A stretch of 64,000 nucleotides of DNA, from assembly GCA_024234875.1 (NCBI GenBank), contig JACKNM010000010.1, positions 124,001 to 188,000 of the forward strand. The letters are read 5' to 3'. Origin of the DNA: Ectothiorhodospiraceae bacterium (GTDB lineage: Bacteria > Pseudomonadota > Gammaproteobacteria > HK1). The translations under genes and the position numbers were made by a program. Below the pieces are notes generated by a model. It saw nothing but the letters and a program-made list of their open reading frames with translations. It did no database searches and was not told the origin of the DNA. Numbering within the stretch: the stretch's first letter is position 1; each line of letters opens with the position of its first letter. Positions 17,097 to 27,200 of the stretch are shown piece after piece.

Positions 17097-17855
17097 ATGG
17101 GAGCTTTGGACGGAAAGGTCGCCTGGATCACCGGAGCGGGCACCGGAATCGGCGAGGCGACGGCGATGTGCCTCGCCGAGGCCGGGGCACTGGTCGTGCT
17201 CTCCGGGCGTCGCGCCGAGGTGCTCGAGTCGGTGGCGGCGAGCGTTCGAGATGCTGGTGGACGCGCGGAGGTGGCGGTGCTGGACGTCGCCGACGCCGAG
17301 GCCTGCGTCACGGCAGCGACTGGCATCGCCGCGCGCCACGGTCGCATCGACATCCTGTTCAACAACGCGGGCATCAACGTCTCGGCACGGCACTTCGACG
17401 TGCTGAGCCCGGCGGACTGGACCGCACTGGTGCAGGTGAACCTGAACGGCGCGTTCTACTGCGTGCATGCGGTTCTCCCGACGATGCGCGCCCAGGGTGA
17501 CGGGCTCATCGTCCACACCGCGTCGATGGCCGGCAAGCGTCACGGTTATGTCAGCGGGCCGGCGTACTCGGCGTCGAAGCACGGCATGGTGTCGTTGAGT
17601 GCCAGCATCAACATCGAGGAGGGCCGGTACGGGATCCGCTCGACCGTGATCTCGCCGGGCGAGGTGGCGACGCCGATCCTCGACCGCCGTCCGAGCCCGG
17701 TCTCGCCGGAGGAGCGCGCCCGCGCGTTGCAGCCCGAGGATCTGGCGCGCACCGTGCTCTTCGTCGCGACGATGCCGCCCCGGGCCTGCGTGAACGAGAT
17801 CGAGATCACCCCCACCGTCAATCGCCTCAACGCGACCATGTTGGGGGAGCGCTGA
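17097..17855 (+). CDS. Short-chain dehydrogenase/reductase
   Basis: 252 residues from the ATG at 17097, which has GGGGGAG upstream; an in-frame GTG at 17079 is less well placed. This is a classical SDR: TGAGTGIG cofactor loop, NNAGIN, Ser143 in HTASMAG and the YSASK active site (Tyr157, Lys161). An Arg38-Arg39 pair after the second strand suggests NADP preference. It oxidises or reduces an alcohol/ketone in the cytoplasm. It is 48 bases before a DapA-like lyase, so the two are probably one transcript handling a keto acid or sugar acid. The substrate is unknown. Confidence 0.9.
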   Translation: MGALDGKVAWITGAGTGIGEATAMCLAEAGALVVLSGRRAEVLESVAASVRDAGGRAEVAVLDVADAEACVTAATGIAARHGRIDILFNNAGINVSARHFDVLSPADWTALVQVNLNGAFYCVHAVLPTMRAQGDGLIVHTASMAGKRHGYVSGPAYSASKHGMVSLSASINIEEGRYGIRSTVISPGEVATPILDRRPSPVSPEERARALQPEDLARTVLFVATMPPRACVNEIEITPTVNRLNATMLGER

Positions 17856-17903
17856 TCGCGGACATCGTCCCCGCGATCCGTCGTCCACCAGGAGTCAGCA
17901 CCG

Positions 17904-18836
17904 ATGAGCCAGTCCCGCCCGACCGTTCCCGTGCGCGGAGTGTTCCCGATCGCGCCAACCCCGTTCACCGACGACGGTGACATCGACGTCGAGGGCCAGC
18001 GGCGCGTGCTCGACTGCATGATCGACCAGGGCGTCGACGGCATCTGCATCCTCGCCAACTATTCCGAGCAGTTCCTGCTCTCCGATGCGGAGCGCGAGAT
18101 GCTGCTCGATCTGTGCATGGAGCACGTGGCGGGCCGGGTGCCGGTGATCGCGACCTGCAGCCACTTCAGCACCCGAATCGCCGTCGAGCGCGTACGCCGA
18201 GCCGAGGCCGCGGGCGCGGCGATGGTGATGATGATGCCGCCCTACCATGGCGCGCTGCTTCGCGCCGACGACCTGGGCGTGCTCGAGCACTTCGCCGCCA
18301 TCGACGACGCCCTCACCATCCCGATCATGGTGCAGGACGCGCCGCTCAGCGGCGTGAACCTGTCGGTGTCCCTGCTGGCGCGGATGGCGGAGGAGCTCGG
18401 GAACGTCTCGTTCTTCAAGATCGAGACCCCTCAGACCGCCGGGAAGCTGCGTGCCCTGCTCGACGCCGCGTCGGATGCGGTGAAGGGGCCGTTCGACGGC
18501 GAGGAGTCGATCACCCTGATCGCGGACCTCGACGCGGGCGCCACCGGCACCATGCCGAGCGCACTCGTCCCCGAGCTCATCAAGAAGGTCGTCGACGCCT
18601 ATCTTGACGGTCGGCGTGACGAGGCCGTCGCGCAGTACGCGCACATCCTGCCCACCATCAACTACGAGAATCGGCAGTGTGGTCTGCGCGCGACCAAGGC
18701 GGCCATGGTCGAGGGCGGGGTCATCCAGAGCGAGGCGGTGCGCCATCCGCTCACCCCGCTCCACCCGGCGACCCGGGCTGGATTGATGGAGTTGCTGCGC
18801 GCGCTGGATCCCGTCGTGCTGCGCTGGGGGCACTGA
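17904..18836 (+). CDS. DapA/NanA-family class I aldolase or lyase with atypical active site
   Basis: 310 residues, a (beta/alpha)8 protein of the dihydrodipicolinate synthase/N-acetylneuraminate lyase superfamily. The Schiff-base Lys is Lys172 in FFKIETP. The usual GTTGE loop is replaced by ANYSEQFLLS. The strand that normally carries the catalytic Tyr (YNVP or YNIP) reads IMVQDAPLSG, with Gln144 in the Tyr position. These changes argue against lysine biosynthesis and for a divergent catabolic lyase or dehydratase. It is downstream of an SDR and upstream of a DEP-oxidoreductase gene. Confidence is high for the superfamily, low for the reaction. Confidence 0.85.
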   Translation: MSQSRPTVPVRGVFPIAPTPFTDDGDIDVEGQRRVLDCMIDQGVDGICILANYSEQFLLSDAEREMLLDLCMEHVAGRVPVIATCSHFSTRIAVERVRRAEAAGAAMVMMMPPYHGALLRADDLGVLEHFAAIDDALTIPIMVQDAPLSGVNLSVSLLARMAEELGNVSFFKIETPQTAGKLRALLDAASDAVKGPFDGEESITLIADLDAGATGTMPSALVPELIKKVVDAYLDGRRDEAVAQYAHILPTINYENRQCGLRATKAAMVEGGVIQSEAVRHPLTPLHPATRAGLMELLRALDPVVLRWGH

Positions 18837-19020
18837 GAGCCTCCGAGGCCCGCGGCTGCGCGATCGAGCGGCGCGCTGCCCGCATCCTCGCGTCGGGGCT
18901 CGACCGACGCTGCGCGGGGTCGCGCGCGACGCGCCGTGATGACCTTGCGAGATTCGTGGGCGAGCATCGAGCCGTGCCGTCGCGATCGGGCGCGGCAGTG
19001 GCTGGTCGAGGAGGCCTTCG

Positions 19021-20985
19021 ATGGGCGATCCGAGCACGAATCCCGACGGCGACCTGCTCGCTGAGTTGACCGCGCGCCTGCGATCGGTGGTCGATGTCGC
19101 GGATCGGGTCCACGGGCTGACCCGTCGCCGCTTCCCTCGCTGCTTCGTCGGCGAGGAGGCGGTGCGGTGCATGGTCGAGCGCGGGATGGCGAGCGACGCC
19201 GGCGAGGCGGTGCGCATCGGTCGACTGCTGGTGCAGGGTGGGTGTCTGCATCACGTGCTGCGCGAGCACGACTTCGAGGACGCCTACCTGTTCTACCGGT
19301 TCGCCGCCGACGAGTCGCATGGCGAGGCGGGCCGGGACGCGTCCGGCGCCACCGTGAGCTGGGCCGACCTCCTGCCCGGTGGCTCGGCGGGGGACGACCG
19401 GGACGATTCGCTCCAGCCGGCGATTCCCGAGCGCGATCCGCGTCTGGCGGAGCTCGCGCAAGACGTGCTCGACGAGATCGGCGTGAGCCCGCTCGATGCC
19501 CACAACGTCCGACTCCTCGATCACGTCCATCCCAAGCACTGGAAGGCGCCCACCGCCGCCGAGCGCTACAACCTCGTGGTGATCGGCGCCGGGGCGGGTG
19601 GCCTGGTGAGCGCCGCGGCCGCGGCAGGGGTCGGCGGTCGGGTGGCGCTGATCGAGTCGCACCTGCTCGGCGGGGACTGTCTCAACGTCGGCTGCGTGCC
19701 GTCGAAGGCACTGCTGCGCAGCGCCAAGGCGGTGGCCGCGGTGCGCGCGGCATCGGCGCTCGGCGTGCGGGTGAGCGGTGAGGTGTCGGTCGACTTCCCG
19801 GCGGTGATGGAGCGCATGCGGCGTCTGCGCGCCGACATCGCCCCGCACGATTCCGCGACGCGCTTCGCCGAGGAGCTCGGGATCGACGTCTTCATCGGCC
19901 GCGCCGCGTTCACCGCGCCCGACACCGTCGAGGTCGGCGGCCAGCGACTGCGGTTCGCGCGTGCCATCGTCGCGACCGGCGGCACCGCCGCGATTCCGGA
20001 TATCCCGGGCCTCGACGGCATTCCCCATCTCACCAACGCGACGGTGTTCAACCTGACGGCGTTGCCGGCGCGGCTCTGCGTGCTCGGAGCGGGTCCGATC
20101 GGCGTCGAGCTCGCGCAGTGCTTCGCACGGTTCGGCGCCCGGGTGACGGTGATCGGTCGCGATCGGACGATTCTCCCGCGCGAGGACGTGGACGCCGCCG
20201 ACGTGGTGGCCGCGGCCCTCGTGCGAGACGGTGTCGAGCTCCGCCTCGGCATCACGCCCACTCGCTTCGAGCGCGACGGTGACGGCGTCGCGGTGTCGCT
20301 GCCGGATCAGGCCGCGCCGCTGCGGTTCGACGCGGTGCTGGTCGCCGCCGGGCGCAAGCCCGCGGTGGCCGGGCTCGGCCTGGAGGCCGCCGGGGTGGCG
20401 TTCGACGCGCGCGCGGGTGTGCAGGTCGACGATCGGTTGCAGACCACGAACCCACGGGTGTACGCGGTGGGTGATGTCGCGAGCCGCTACCAGTTCACCC
20501 ACATGGCGGATTTCATGGCTCGCGCCGCAGTGCGCAACGCGCTGTTCTTCGGCCGCGAGCGCGTGTCGAGACTGCTCGTCCCGTGGGCGACGTATACCGA
20601 TCCGGAGATCGCACACGTCGGGCTCTATCCACGTGACATCGAGTCGCGCGGGATGGCATTCGAGACCTATCGCCGCGACTTCGCCGAGGTCGATCGCACC
20701 CGCCTCGACGGCGAGACCGAGGGCTTCGTCAAGATCCACGTCGAGCGCGGGTCCGATCGCATCCTCGGTGCCACCATCGTCGGCGCGCATGCGGGTGAGA
20801 TGATCGGCGAGATCGCGCTCGCAATGCGCAGTGGGACCGGTCTCGGCGCGCTCGCGAGCGTCATCCATCCCTATCCGACCGCGTCGGAGGCGATTCGTCA
20901 GTGCGGTGACCTCTACAACCGCACTCGGCTGACCCCGACGGTGAAGGCGATCTTCGAGCGCCTGCTCGCGTTCCAGCGCCGCTGA
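19021..20985 (+). CDS. DEP domain fused to a flavin-dependent disulfide oxidoreductase
   Basis: 654 residues. Residues about 15-97 form a DEP domain: CFVGEEAVRCMVERG, then GRLLVQGGCLHHVLREHDFE and DAYLFYRF, the typical DEP ending. A linker leads to a full class I pyridine-nucleotide disulfide oxidoreductase from about 183. Its FAD loop is VVIGAGAGGL, the redox-active pair is Cys220/Cys225 in GGDCLNVGCVPSKALL, the NAD(P) loop is VLGAGPIGVELAQ, the second FAD motif is VYAVGDVA, and the dimer-interface base is in HPYPT. There is no C-terminal vicinal Cys pair or N-terminal HMA domain, so it is not a mercuric reductase. A GAGGAGG site precedes the start. DEP usually mediates membrane or protein docking, so it may target the enzyme to the membrane. 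Confidence 0.9.
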   Translation: MGDPSTNPDGDLLAELTARLRSVVDVADRVHGLTRRRFPRCFVGEEAVRCMVERGMASDAGEAVRIGRLLVQGGCLHHVLREHDFEDAYLFYRFAADESHGEAGRDASGATVSWADLLPGGSAGDDRDDSLQPAIPERDPRLAELAQDVLDEIGVSPLDAHNVRLLDHVHPKHWKAPTAAERYNLVVIGAGAGGLVSAAAAAGVGGRVALIESHLLGGDCLNVGCVPSKALLRSAKAVAAVRAASALGVRVSGEVSVDFPAVMERMRRLRADIAPHDSATRFAEELGIDVFIGRAAFTAPDTVEVGGQRLRFARAIVATGGTAAIPDIPGLDGIPHLTNATVFNLTALPARLCVLGAGPIGVELAQCFARFGARVTVIGRDRTILPREDVDAADVVAAALVRDGVELRLGITPTRFERDGDGVAVSLPDQAAPLRFDAVLVAAGRKPAVAGLGLEAAGVAFDARAGVQVDDRLQTTNPRVYAVGDVASRYQFTHMADFMARAAVRNALFFGRERVSRLLVPWATYTDPEIAHVGLYPRDIESRGMAFETYRRDFAEVDRTRLDGETEGFVKIHVERGSDRILGATIVGAHAGEMIGEIALAMRSGTGLGALASVIHPYPTASEAIRQCGDLYNRTRLTPTVKAIFERLLAFQRR

Positions 20986-21205
20986 TCCTCACCTCGAGCC
21001 GCGGTCTCCCCGCGAGGCGTCGCATCAGTCCGACATCGACGGCGTCCTGGTCGATGCTCACCGTGCCCGGCCGCGACAGGCATCGGGCATTCGGTGCCAT
21101 GTCGCCGTCTCGTTCTCCCTGCCAACGTTCGCTCCCGTGGGCGGTCTCGCCGGCTCGATGCGGAGCCCGCGGGTCCCGAACGCGGATCAACGCAGGGAGC
21201 AGACG

Positions 21206-24200
21206 ATGGACCGTCGAATCACCATGCCCCGCCACCGCCGCTGGTCGAGCTGGACCACGGCCCTCACGGTGTTGCTGGTCGCCCTGTCCGGCGGCGGCGC
21301 GCGCGCCGGGGTCATCGCCGGCTCGGTTCCGGACGGCTTTGCGGTCGACGCCGTGGGCGCCGCCACCTACAGCATCTCGATCGAGGTACCGCCCGGTCGG
21401 CACGGCTTCCAGCCCGAGCTCGGCCTCGCCTACTCGAGTCACGCGGGCGACGGCCTGGTGGGGCTCGGCTGGTCCCTGATCGGCCTGGCCGCGATCCATC
21501 GGTGTCCGGCCACCGTCGAGCACGACGGTGCGCGCCGCGGCATCACGCTGATGCGAGAGGATGCGCTGTGCATCGACGGCGATCGGCTCGTTCTGGTCGA
21601 CGGGACACACGCCGCGGACGGCGCCGAGTACCGCACCGCGATCGACCGGCTGATGCGTGTGCGAGCCCATGGCGCACAGGGCGAGGGCCCGCAATGGTTC
21701 TCGGTCGACACCCATGACGGGCTCACGCTCACCTTCGGCGCGAGCGCGGATTCGAGAATCGAGGGAGCGTCCGACGGGACGGTCCGGGTGTGGGCGCTCA
21801 CCGAGGCCACCGATCCCTTCGGCAACCGGATTCGAGCGACTTATCACGAGGATGCGTCGGCCGGGGAGTACTACCCGGTCCGGCTGGAGTACGTGTTCGA
21901 CGATGCGGGGCGGCCGCTGGCGACCGTCGAGCTCGACTACGAGAGCCGCCCCGACGCGTCGCCGCAGTACCTCGCCGGGGAGCGGTTGGTGCAGACGCGT
22001 CGACTGGCGCGGATCCGCACGTCGGCCGACTCGACCCCGGTGCGAGACTATCGGCTGAGCTACGCCGCCCATGGCGCGCGCGAGCGCTCGGTGCTGCGCT
22101 CGGTCTCGCTCTGCGACGCCGCGGGCGACTGCATGGTGCCCTGGACCTTCGACTGGAGCACGCCGGCGTCCGGGCGCGTCGGCGTGGCGACGTCGAGCGT
22201 TCCCTCCACCACCTGGGACGTGCGAGCGCGTGCGCGTCACCTCGGTGACTTCGACGGTGATGGTCGAGTCGACGTCGCCTTCGTCGGCATGCACGGGGAC
22301 GGGAGCATCGACGTCCTCACCGCGCTATCGCTGGGCGACGGCCAGTTCTCGCCGCTCGTCCACAGCGTCGCTCGCGACGTCGGGAGCATCGGCGAGGCCA
22401 CCACCGTGGTCGCGGACTTCGACGGCGATGCCCGTGCGGACCTGGCGTGGGTCGAGACCACCACGGGCGCCGGGGTCCGAATCCACGTATCGCTCGCCAT
22501 CGGTGCCGGTCGCTTCGCACCGGCGCGCGTCGACGTCCCGGTGAGCATCGGTGACTACTCCGAGTACGAGGCGTTGGTCGGCGAGTTCGACGGCGACGGG
22601 CGCGCCGATGTCGCGTTGATCCGCGCACCGGATCAGGCCGGTCTTCACGTGTACACCGTCCGCTCGCGCGGTGACGGGACCTTCGGCCCGGTGCAGTTCA
22701 GTCAGCCGCGCCCGAGCGGGACGTTCGGCGCATTCTCCGTCCTCACCGGTGACTTCGATGCCGACGGCATCACCGACCTGGCCTGGGTGAGTCCCTTCCA
22801 CCAGGGTGGGTTGCGTGCCTATCTCTCGCTCGGTGACGGCGTCGGAGGCCTCGGTCCAGCCGTCTGGAACGCGCCGCGCACCGCCGGGGACTTCTCGCGC
22901 TACGCGCCCGTCGTGGGTGACTTCAACGGTGACGGCGCGACGGACCTGGCCTGGACGCGTGGCACGGAGGGCGCAGGCCTGCGCACCTATGTCGCACTCT
23001 CGCTCGGCAACGGTCGACTCGCGAGCGTGACATGGTCTGCGCCGCGCACGTCCGGTGATTTCACCGAGTACACCCCGGTCGTGGGGGATTTCGACGGCGA
23101 TGAGCTCGCCGACATCGGATGGCTGGCGCAGCGCAAGCGTGTCGGCACCCGTGTCTACGTCAGCCGGTCGCTCGGCAACGGCCGTATGGGATCGGCCACG
23201 TACAACGCTCCCGTGCAGTCGGGTGACTACGAGGCCTTCCGGCCGATCGTCGGGGACCTCGACGGGGATGGTCTCGCCGACGTCGGCTGGGTCGAGCAGC
23301 CCGCGGGATTCGGTGTGCGCACCCTCGGTGCACTCGCGGCTCCCGGGGGCGCGCGAATCGTGCGCTTCTCGGCCGGGGACGGCCGTAGCCACGCCGTGGC
23401 GTACGCCCCACTCAGCGATGCCGCTGCCTACACCGTGGAGCGGGTGGATCCGGGCGTTGCCGCGCCGCTCCAGGGCGCGCTTCACGTGGTGGCCACGGTG
23501 GCCAGCGACGACGGCACCGGCGGCGAGGCAATCAGCCAGTACCACCATGTCGGTGGTCGCGTCGGACGTGGTGGTGAGGGCTTCCTCGGATTTCGCTCGG
23601 TCGCGGCCTACGACGCCGCCAGCGGGCTGATCACGACCACGACGTATCGCCTGGATCCGCCGTTCGTGGGTCGCCCGCTCCGAAGCGAGATCACCATGCT
23701 CGACGGCAGACTGATCTCGAGCAGCTCGAGCGAGTGGGCGTTGGCACCGACCGCGACCGGACGGTCGAAGCTGCCCTACGTCAGCACCGCGCGCGAGGTG
23801 CGCCACGACCCCGACCGCGCCGGTGCCGAGCCGCTCGCCACCACCACGGTGCGAACCACCGTCGACGAGTTCGGCAATCCGCTGAGTCGACTCTCGGTGG
23901 TCGAGGGCGGCGGGCTTCGCCACGAGGAGCTGGTGCAGACGACGTTCGACAACGACGTGTCTCGCTGGCGTCTCGGTCTGGTTCGGCACAGCGCGCGGAC
24001 GAGGAGTCAGCTCGGTGCGATGCCGCGCACCACGCTATCGACCTACGCGCACGATCCGCTCACCGGAGCGGTCGTCCGCGAGACGATCCAGCCCCTCGGC
24101 GAGAATCCGCTGACCCGCGTCCATGCTCACGACCGATTCGGCAACCAGATCGCGTCCACCGTCAGCGCGCCGGACATCGAGCCGCGGACCACGCAGGTAG

Positions 24201-27200
24201 CCTTCGACCCGAGCGGGCGCTTCCCCAGTGCGCTGACCGACGCGCTCGGCAATGTCGAGCATCGTGTGCACGAGCCCGGCCACGGCAACGTGGTCGAGGC
24301 GACCGACCCCGACGGTCGCGTCACCTACCGGTCGTACGACGGTCTCGGCGCCCTGGTGCAGGAGATCCACCCCGACGGCACGCGCACGCGAATCACCAGG
24401 ATCGACTGCTCCGGCGTCGGCGTGACATGCCCGGCCAACGCGGTGTCACGCGTCGAGACCACGCGCGACGGTGCCCCGGCCCGAGTGGTGCTCCACGACC
24501 GGCTCGGCCGCGAGATCCATGCCCTCACCCAGGGGTTCGACGGGCGCATGGTGGCCGTGGACACCATCTACGGCTCTCGAGGGCAGGTCGCGCGGCAATC
24601 GCTGCCGCACTTCACCGACGAGGCGGCCCTGTGGGTTCGATTCGAGCACGACGCGCTCGGGCGGTCGACCCGGGTCGTGCGTCCGGACGGCACCTCCACC
24701 TCGATCGCCTACGACGGACCGCGCACCGTGACCACCGATGGATCGGGCCGAGCTCGTAGCCGAACCGTCGACGCTCTCGGTCGTCCGACCTCCACCACCG
24801 ATGCATCGGGTCAGGTCCTTCGCTTCGAGCACGACGTCGATGGTCGTGTGGTGCGGGTGATCGACCCGATGGGCAATGTGACCTCGATGGACTACGACGG
24901 TTGGGGAAACCGGCGATCGATGTCGGATCCCGACATGGGGGACTGGCAGTACGTTCACGACAGCCTCGGGCAACTGCGCTCTCGGGTCGACGCCAAGGGT
25001 CAGACCGTCACGCAGGTCTTCGATCGATTGGGTCGTCTGGTGCAGCGGGTGGAGAGCGAGGGCAGCACCACCTGGCAGTACGACCCCGTCGGTGCCACCG
25101 GTCGACTGAGCCGCGTCCAGGCACCGGGCGGCGTCACCATCACCCACGACTACGATGGATTGGGCCGGCCGATTCGCACCCGGACGACGATCGCTTTCGA
25201 GCACTTCGAGACGGAGCGCCGCTACGACGCATTCGGCCGGCTCGCGAGCATCGTCTATCCGAGGAGCGGCGGACATCCCACGGGGCTGACGGTGCTGCAC
25301 GCGTACACCGGAACCGGCTGGTTGCGGAGCGTGAGTGCGCCGGACATCCAGCCCACGCCTCTGTGGTCGGCGGAGGCGATGGATGCGCGTGGCATGGTGC
25401 TCAGCGCCCGTCTGGGCAATGGAATCGTGACATCACGGGAGCACGATCCGGCCACCGGCGTGGTGCGCGCCATTCAGTCCATCGGTCCGGGGGCGAGCCG
25501 AGTCCAGGATCTCGCCTACGTGTTCGACGCGGCCGGCAATCTGACACGCCGTGAGGATCTCGGAGCGGGCCGCCATGAGCGCTTCGAGTACGACCTGCTC
25601 GATCGCCTCACCGGGGTCGTGCTGGGCGACGCGAGCCTCGGCGAGCTGTCACGGACCGACTTGCGATACGACGCCCTCGGCAACCTGATCTGGAAGTCCG
25701 ACCTCGGCGCCATCACCTATGGCTCGGGCCTCAAGGGTCCGCATGCACCGGACGGGCTCGACGGTCATGTCTATCGCTACGATGCGAACGGCAACGTGCT
25801 CGAGGCCGCCGATCGTGGCGTGACCTGGTCGTCGTTCAACAAGCCGGTCCGGCTCACCGGCCCCGGCGCATCGAGCGAGTTCCTCTACGGACCCGATCGC
25901 CGGCGTGTGCTGCACGTGATCGACGATCACGAGGGGCGGCGAGAGATCCGCTACGTCGGAGGCCTGCTCGAGCACGTGGCTCACCAGGACGGGTCGCGCG
26001 AGCATCGATACCACATCCGCGCCGGCTCCCAGGCCGTGGTCTACACCGTACGCGGCCCGGGGCGCGGCACGCTGCGCTATCTTCACGCCGATCACCTCGG
26101 CTCGGTCGACACCGTGACCGACGAGGAAGGCGTCGTCGTCGAGCGGCTCTCGTACGACGTGCTCGGCGCCCGCCGCGAATCCGACTGGGGCGACGCGAAG
26201 GCTCCGATCGTCGGCAACGAGACTCCCCGCGGATTCACCGGGCACGAGCACTTGGATGCGCTCGGCCTGGTGCACATGAACGGTCGGGTCTACGACCCTC
26301 GGCTCGGACGATTCCTGAGTCCGGACCCGTTCGTGCAGTTTCCGGAGAACCTCCAGGGCCTGAACCGCTACGCCTACGCGCTCAACAACCCGCTCGCCTA
26401 TACGGATCCGAGCGGCTACTCGCTCTCTGGCCTCTTCCGCAGCGTGGTCCGACCGGTGAGCCGCCTCGTCCGCGGCGTGAGCCGCCTCGCGCGCGGCATC
26501 GTGCGCGGCCTCGGCGTCCGCACCATCGCCGCCATCGCCATTGCCTCGATCAACCCCGCCTCGTGGGCCGCCGCCTTCCAACTCGGCGGATCAGCCGTAC
26601 TGGGCGCCGCAACTCAAGGCTTCGCGGCGGGATTGGTGGCGAGTGGGGGGGATGTTCGCGAAGCACTCCTCGGCGGGATCGCCGCCGGAGTTCTCGCCGG
26701 GCCGGTTCATGCACTGCCCGCGGGGGCTGGCAAGATCTTCGCCCACGGCGCCGTAGGTGCGGTACGAACCGCCGCATCGGGAGGACGTTGGTCGAGCGGC
26801 TTCCTCGCAGGAGCCTTCTCGAATCTGGCTGGCTCCCTCGGCGCCTACGAAGCTTTCGGTCGCGGAACCACGTATGCCAGTCGTTTGGGCAACGCTTTCG
26901 CCGCAGGCGCGGTTGGGGGTGTTGCATCGACGCTCGCGGGTGGAAGCTTCATGCAGGGTGCTGCGGTCGGAAGCCTTGGAAGGATGTTTAACGAACTCAA
27001 GTTCGTCGCGAAAGGAGTATTTCTTGACACCCGAACAGGCGAGATCGTTCGCTTCCGGACTGATGGGTATCAGTCACCGAATGGCTATCTCGCTGAACAA
27101 GCTGGGGCTGCGTCGATTCAGGGGTATGAACGTTGGGACATCGATCGCACGGACGTATCGCTCGCCTTCAAGATGACCTCAGACTATCTGGGCGCAGCAG

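Noticed and set aside
17904..18836. Biosynthetic dihydrodipicolinate synthase (dapA)
   Set aside because: Catalytic Tyr position is Gln, the GTTGE loop is missing and the gene is next to an SDR rather than lysine or cell-wall genes.
19021..20985. Mercuric reductase (MerA) reading of the oxidoreductase
   Set aside because: No C-terminal vicinal Cys pair and no N-terminal HMA domain; a DEP domain is at the N-terminus instead, and no mer genes are nearby.
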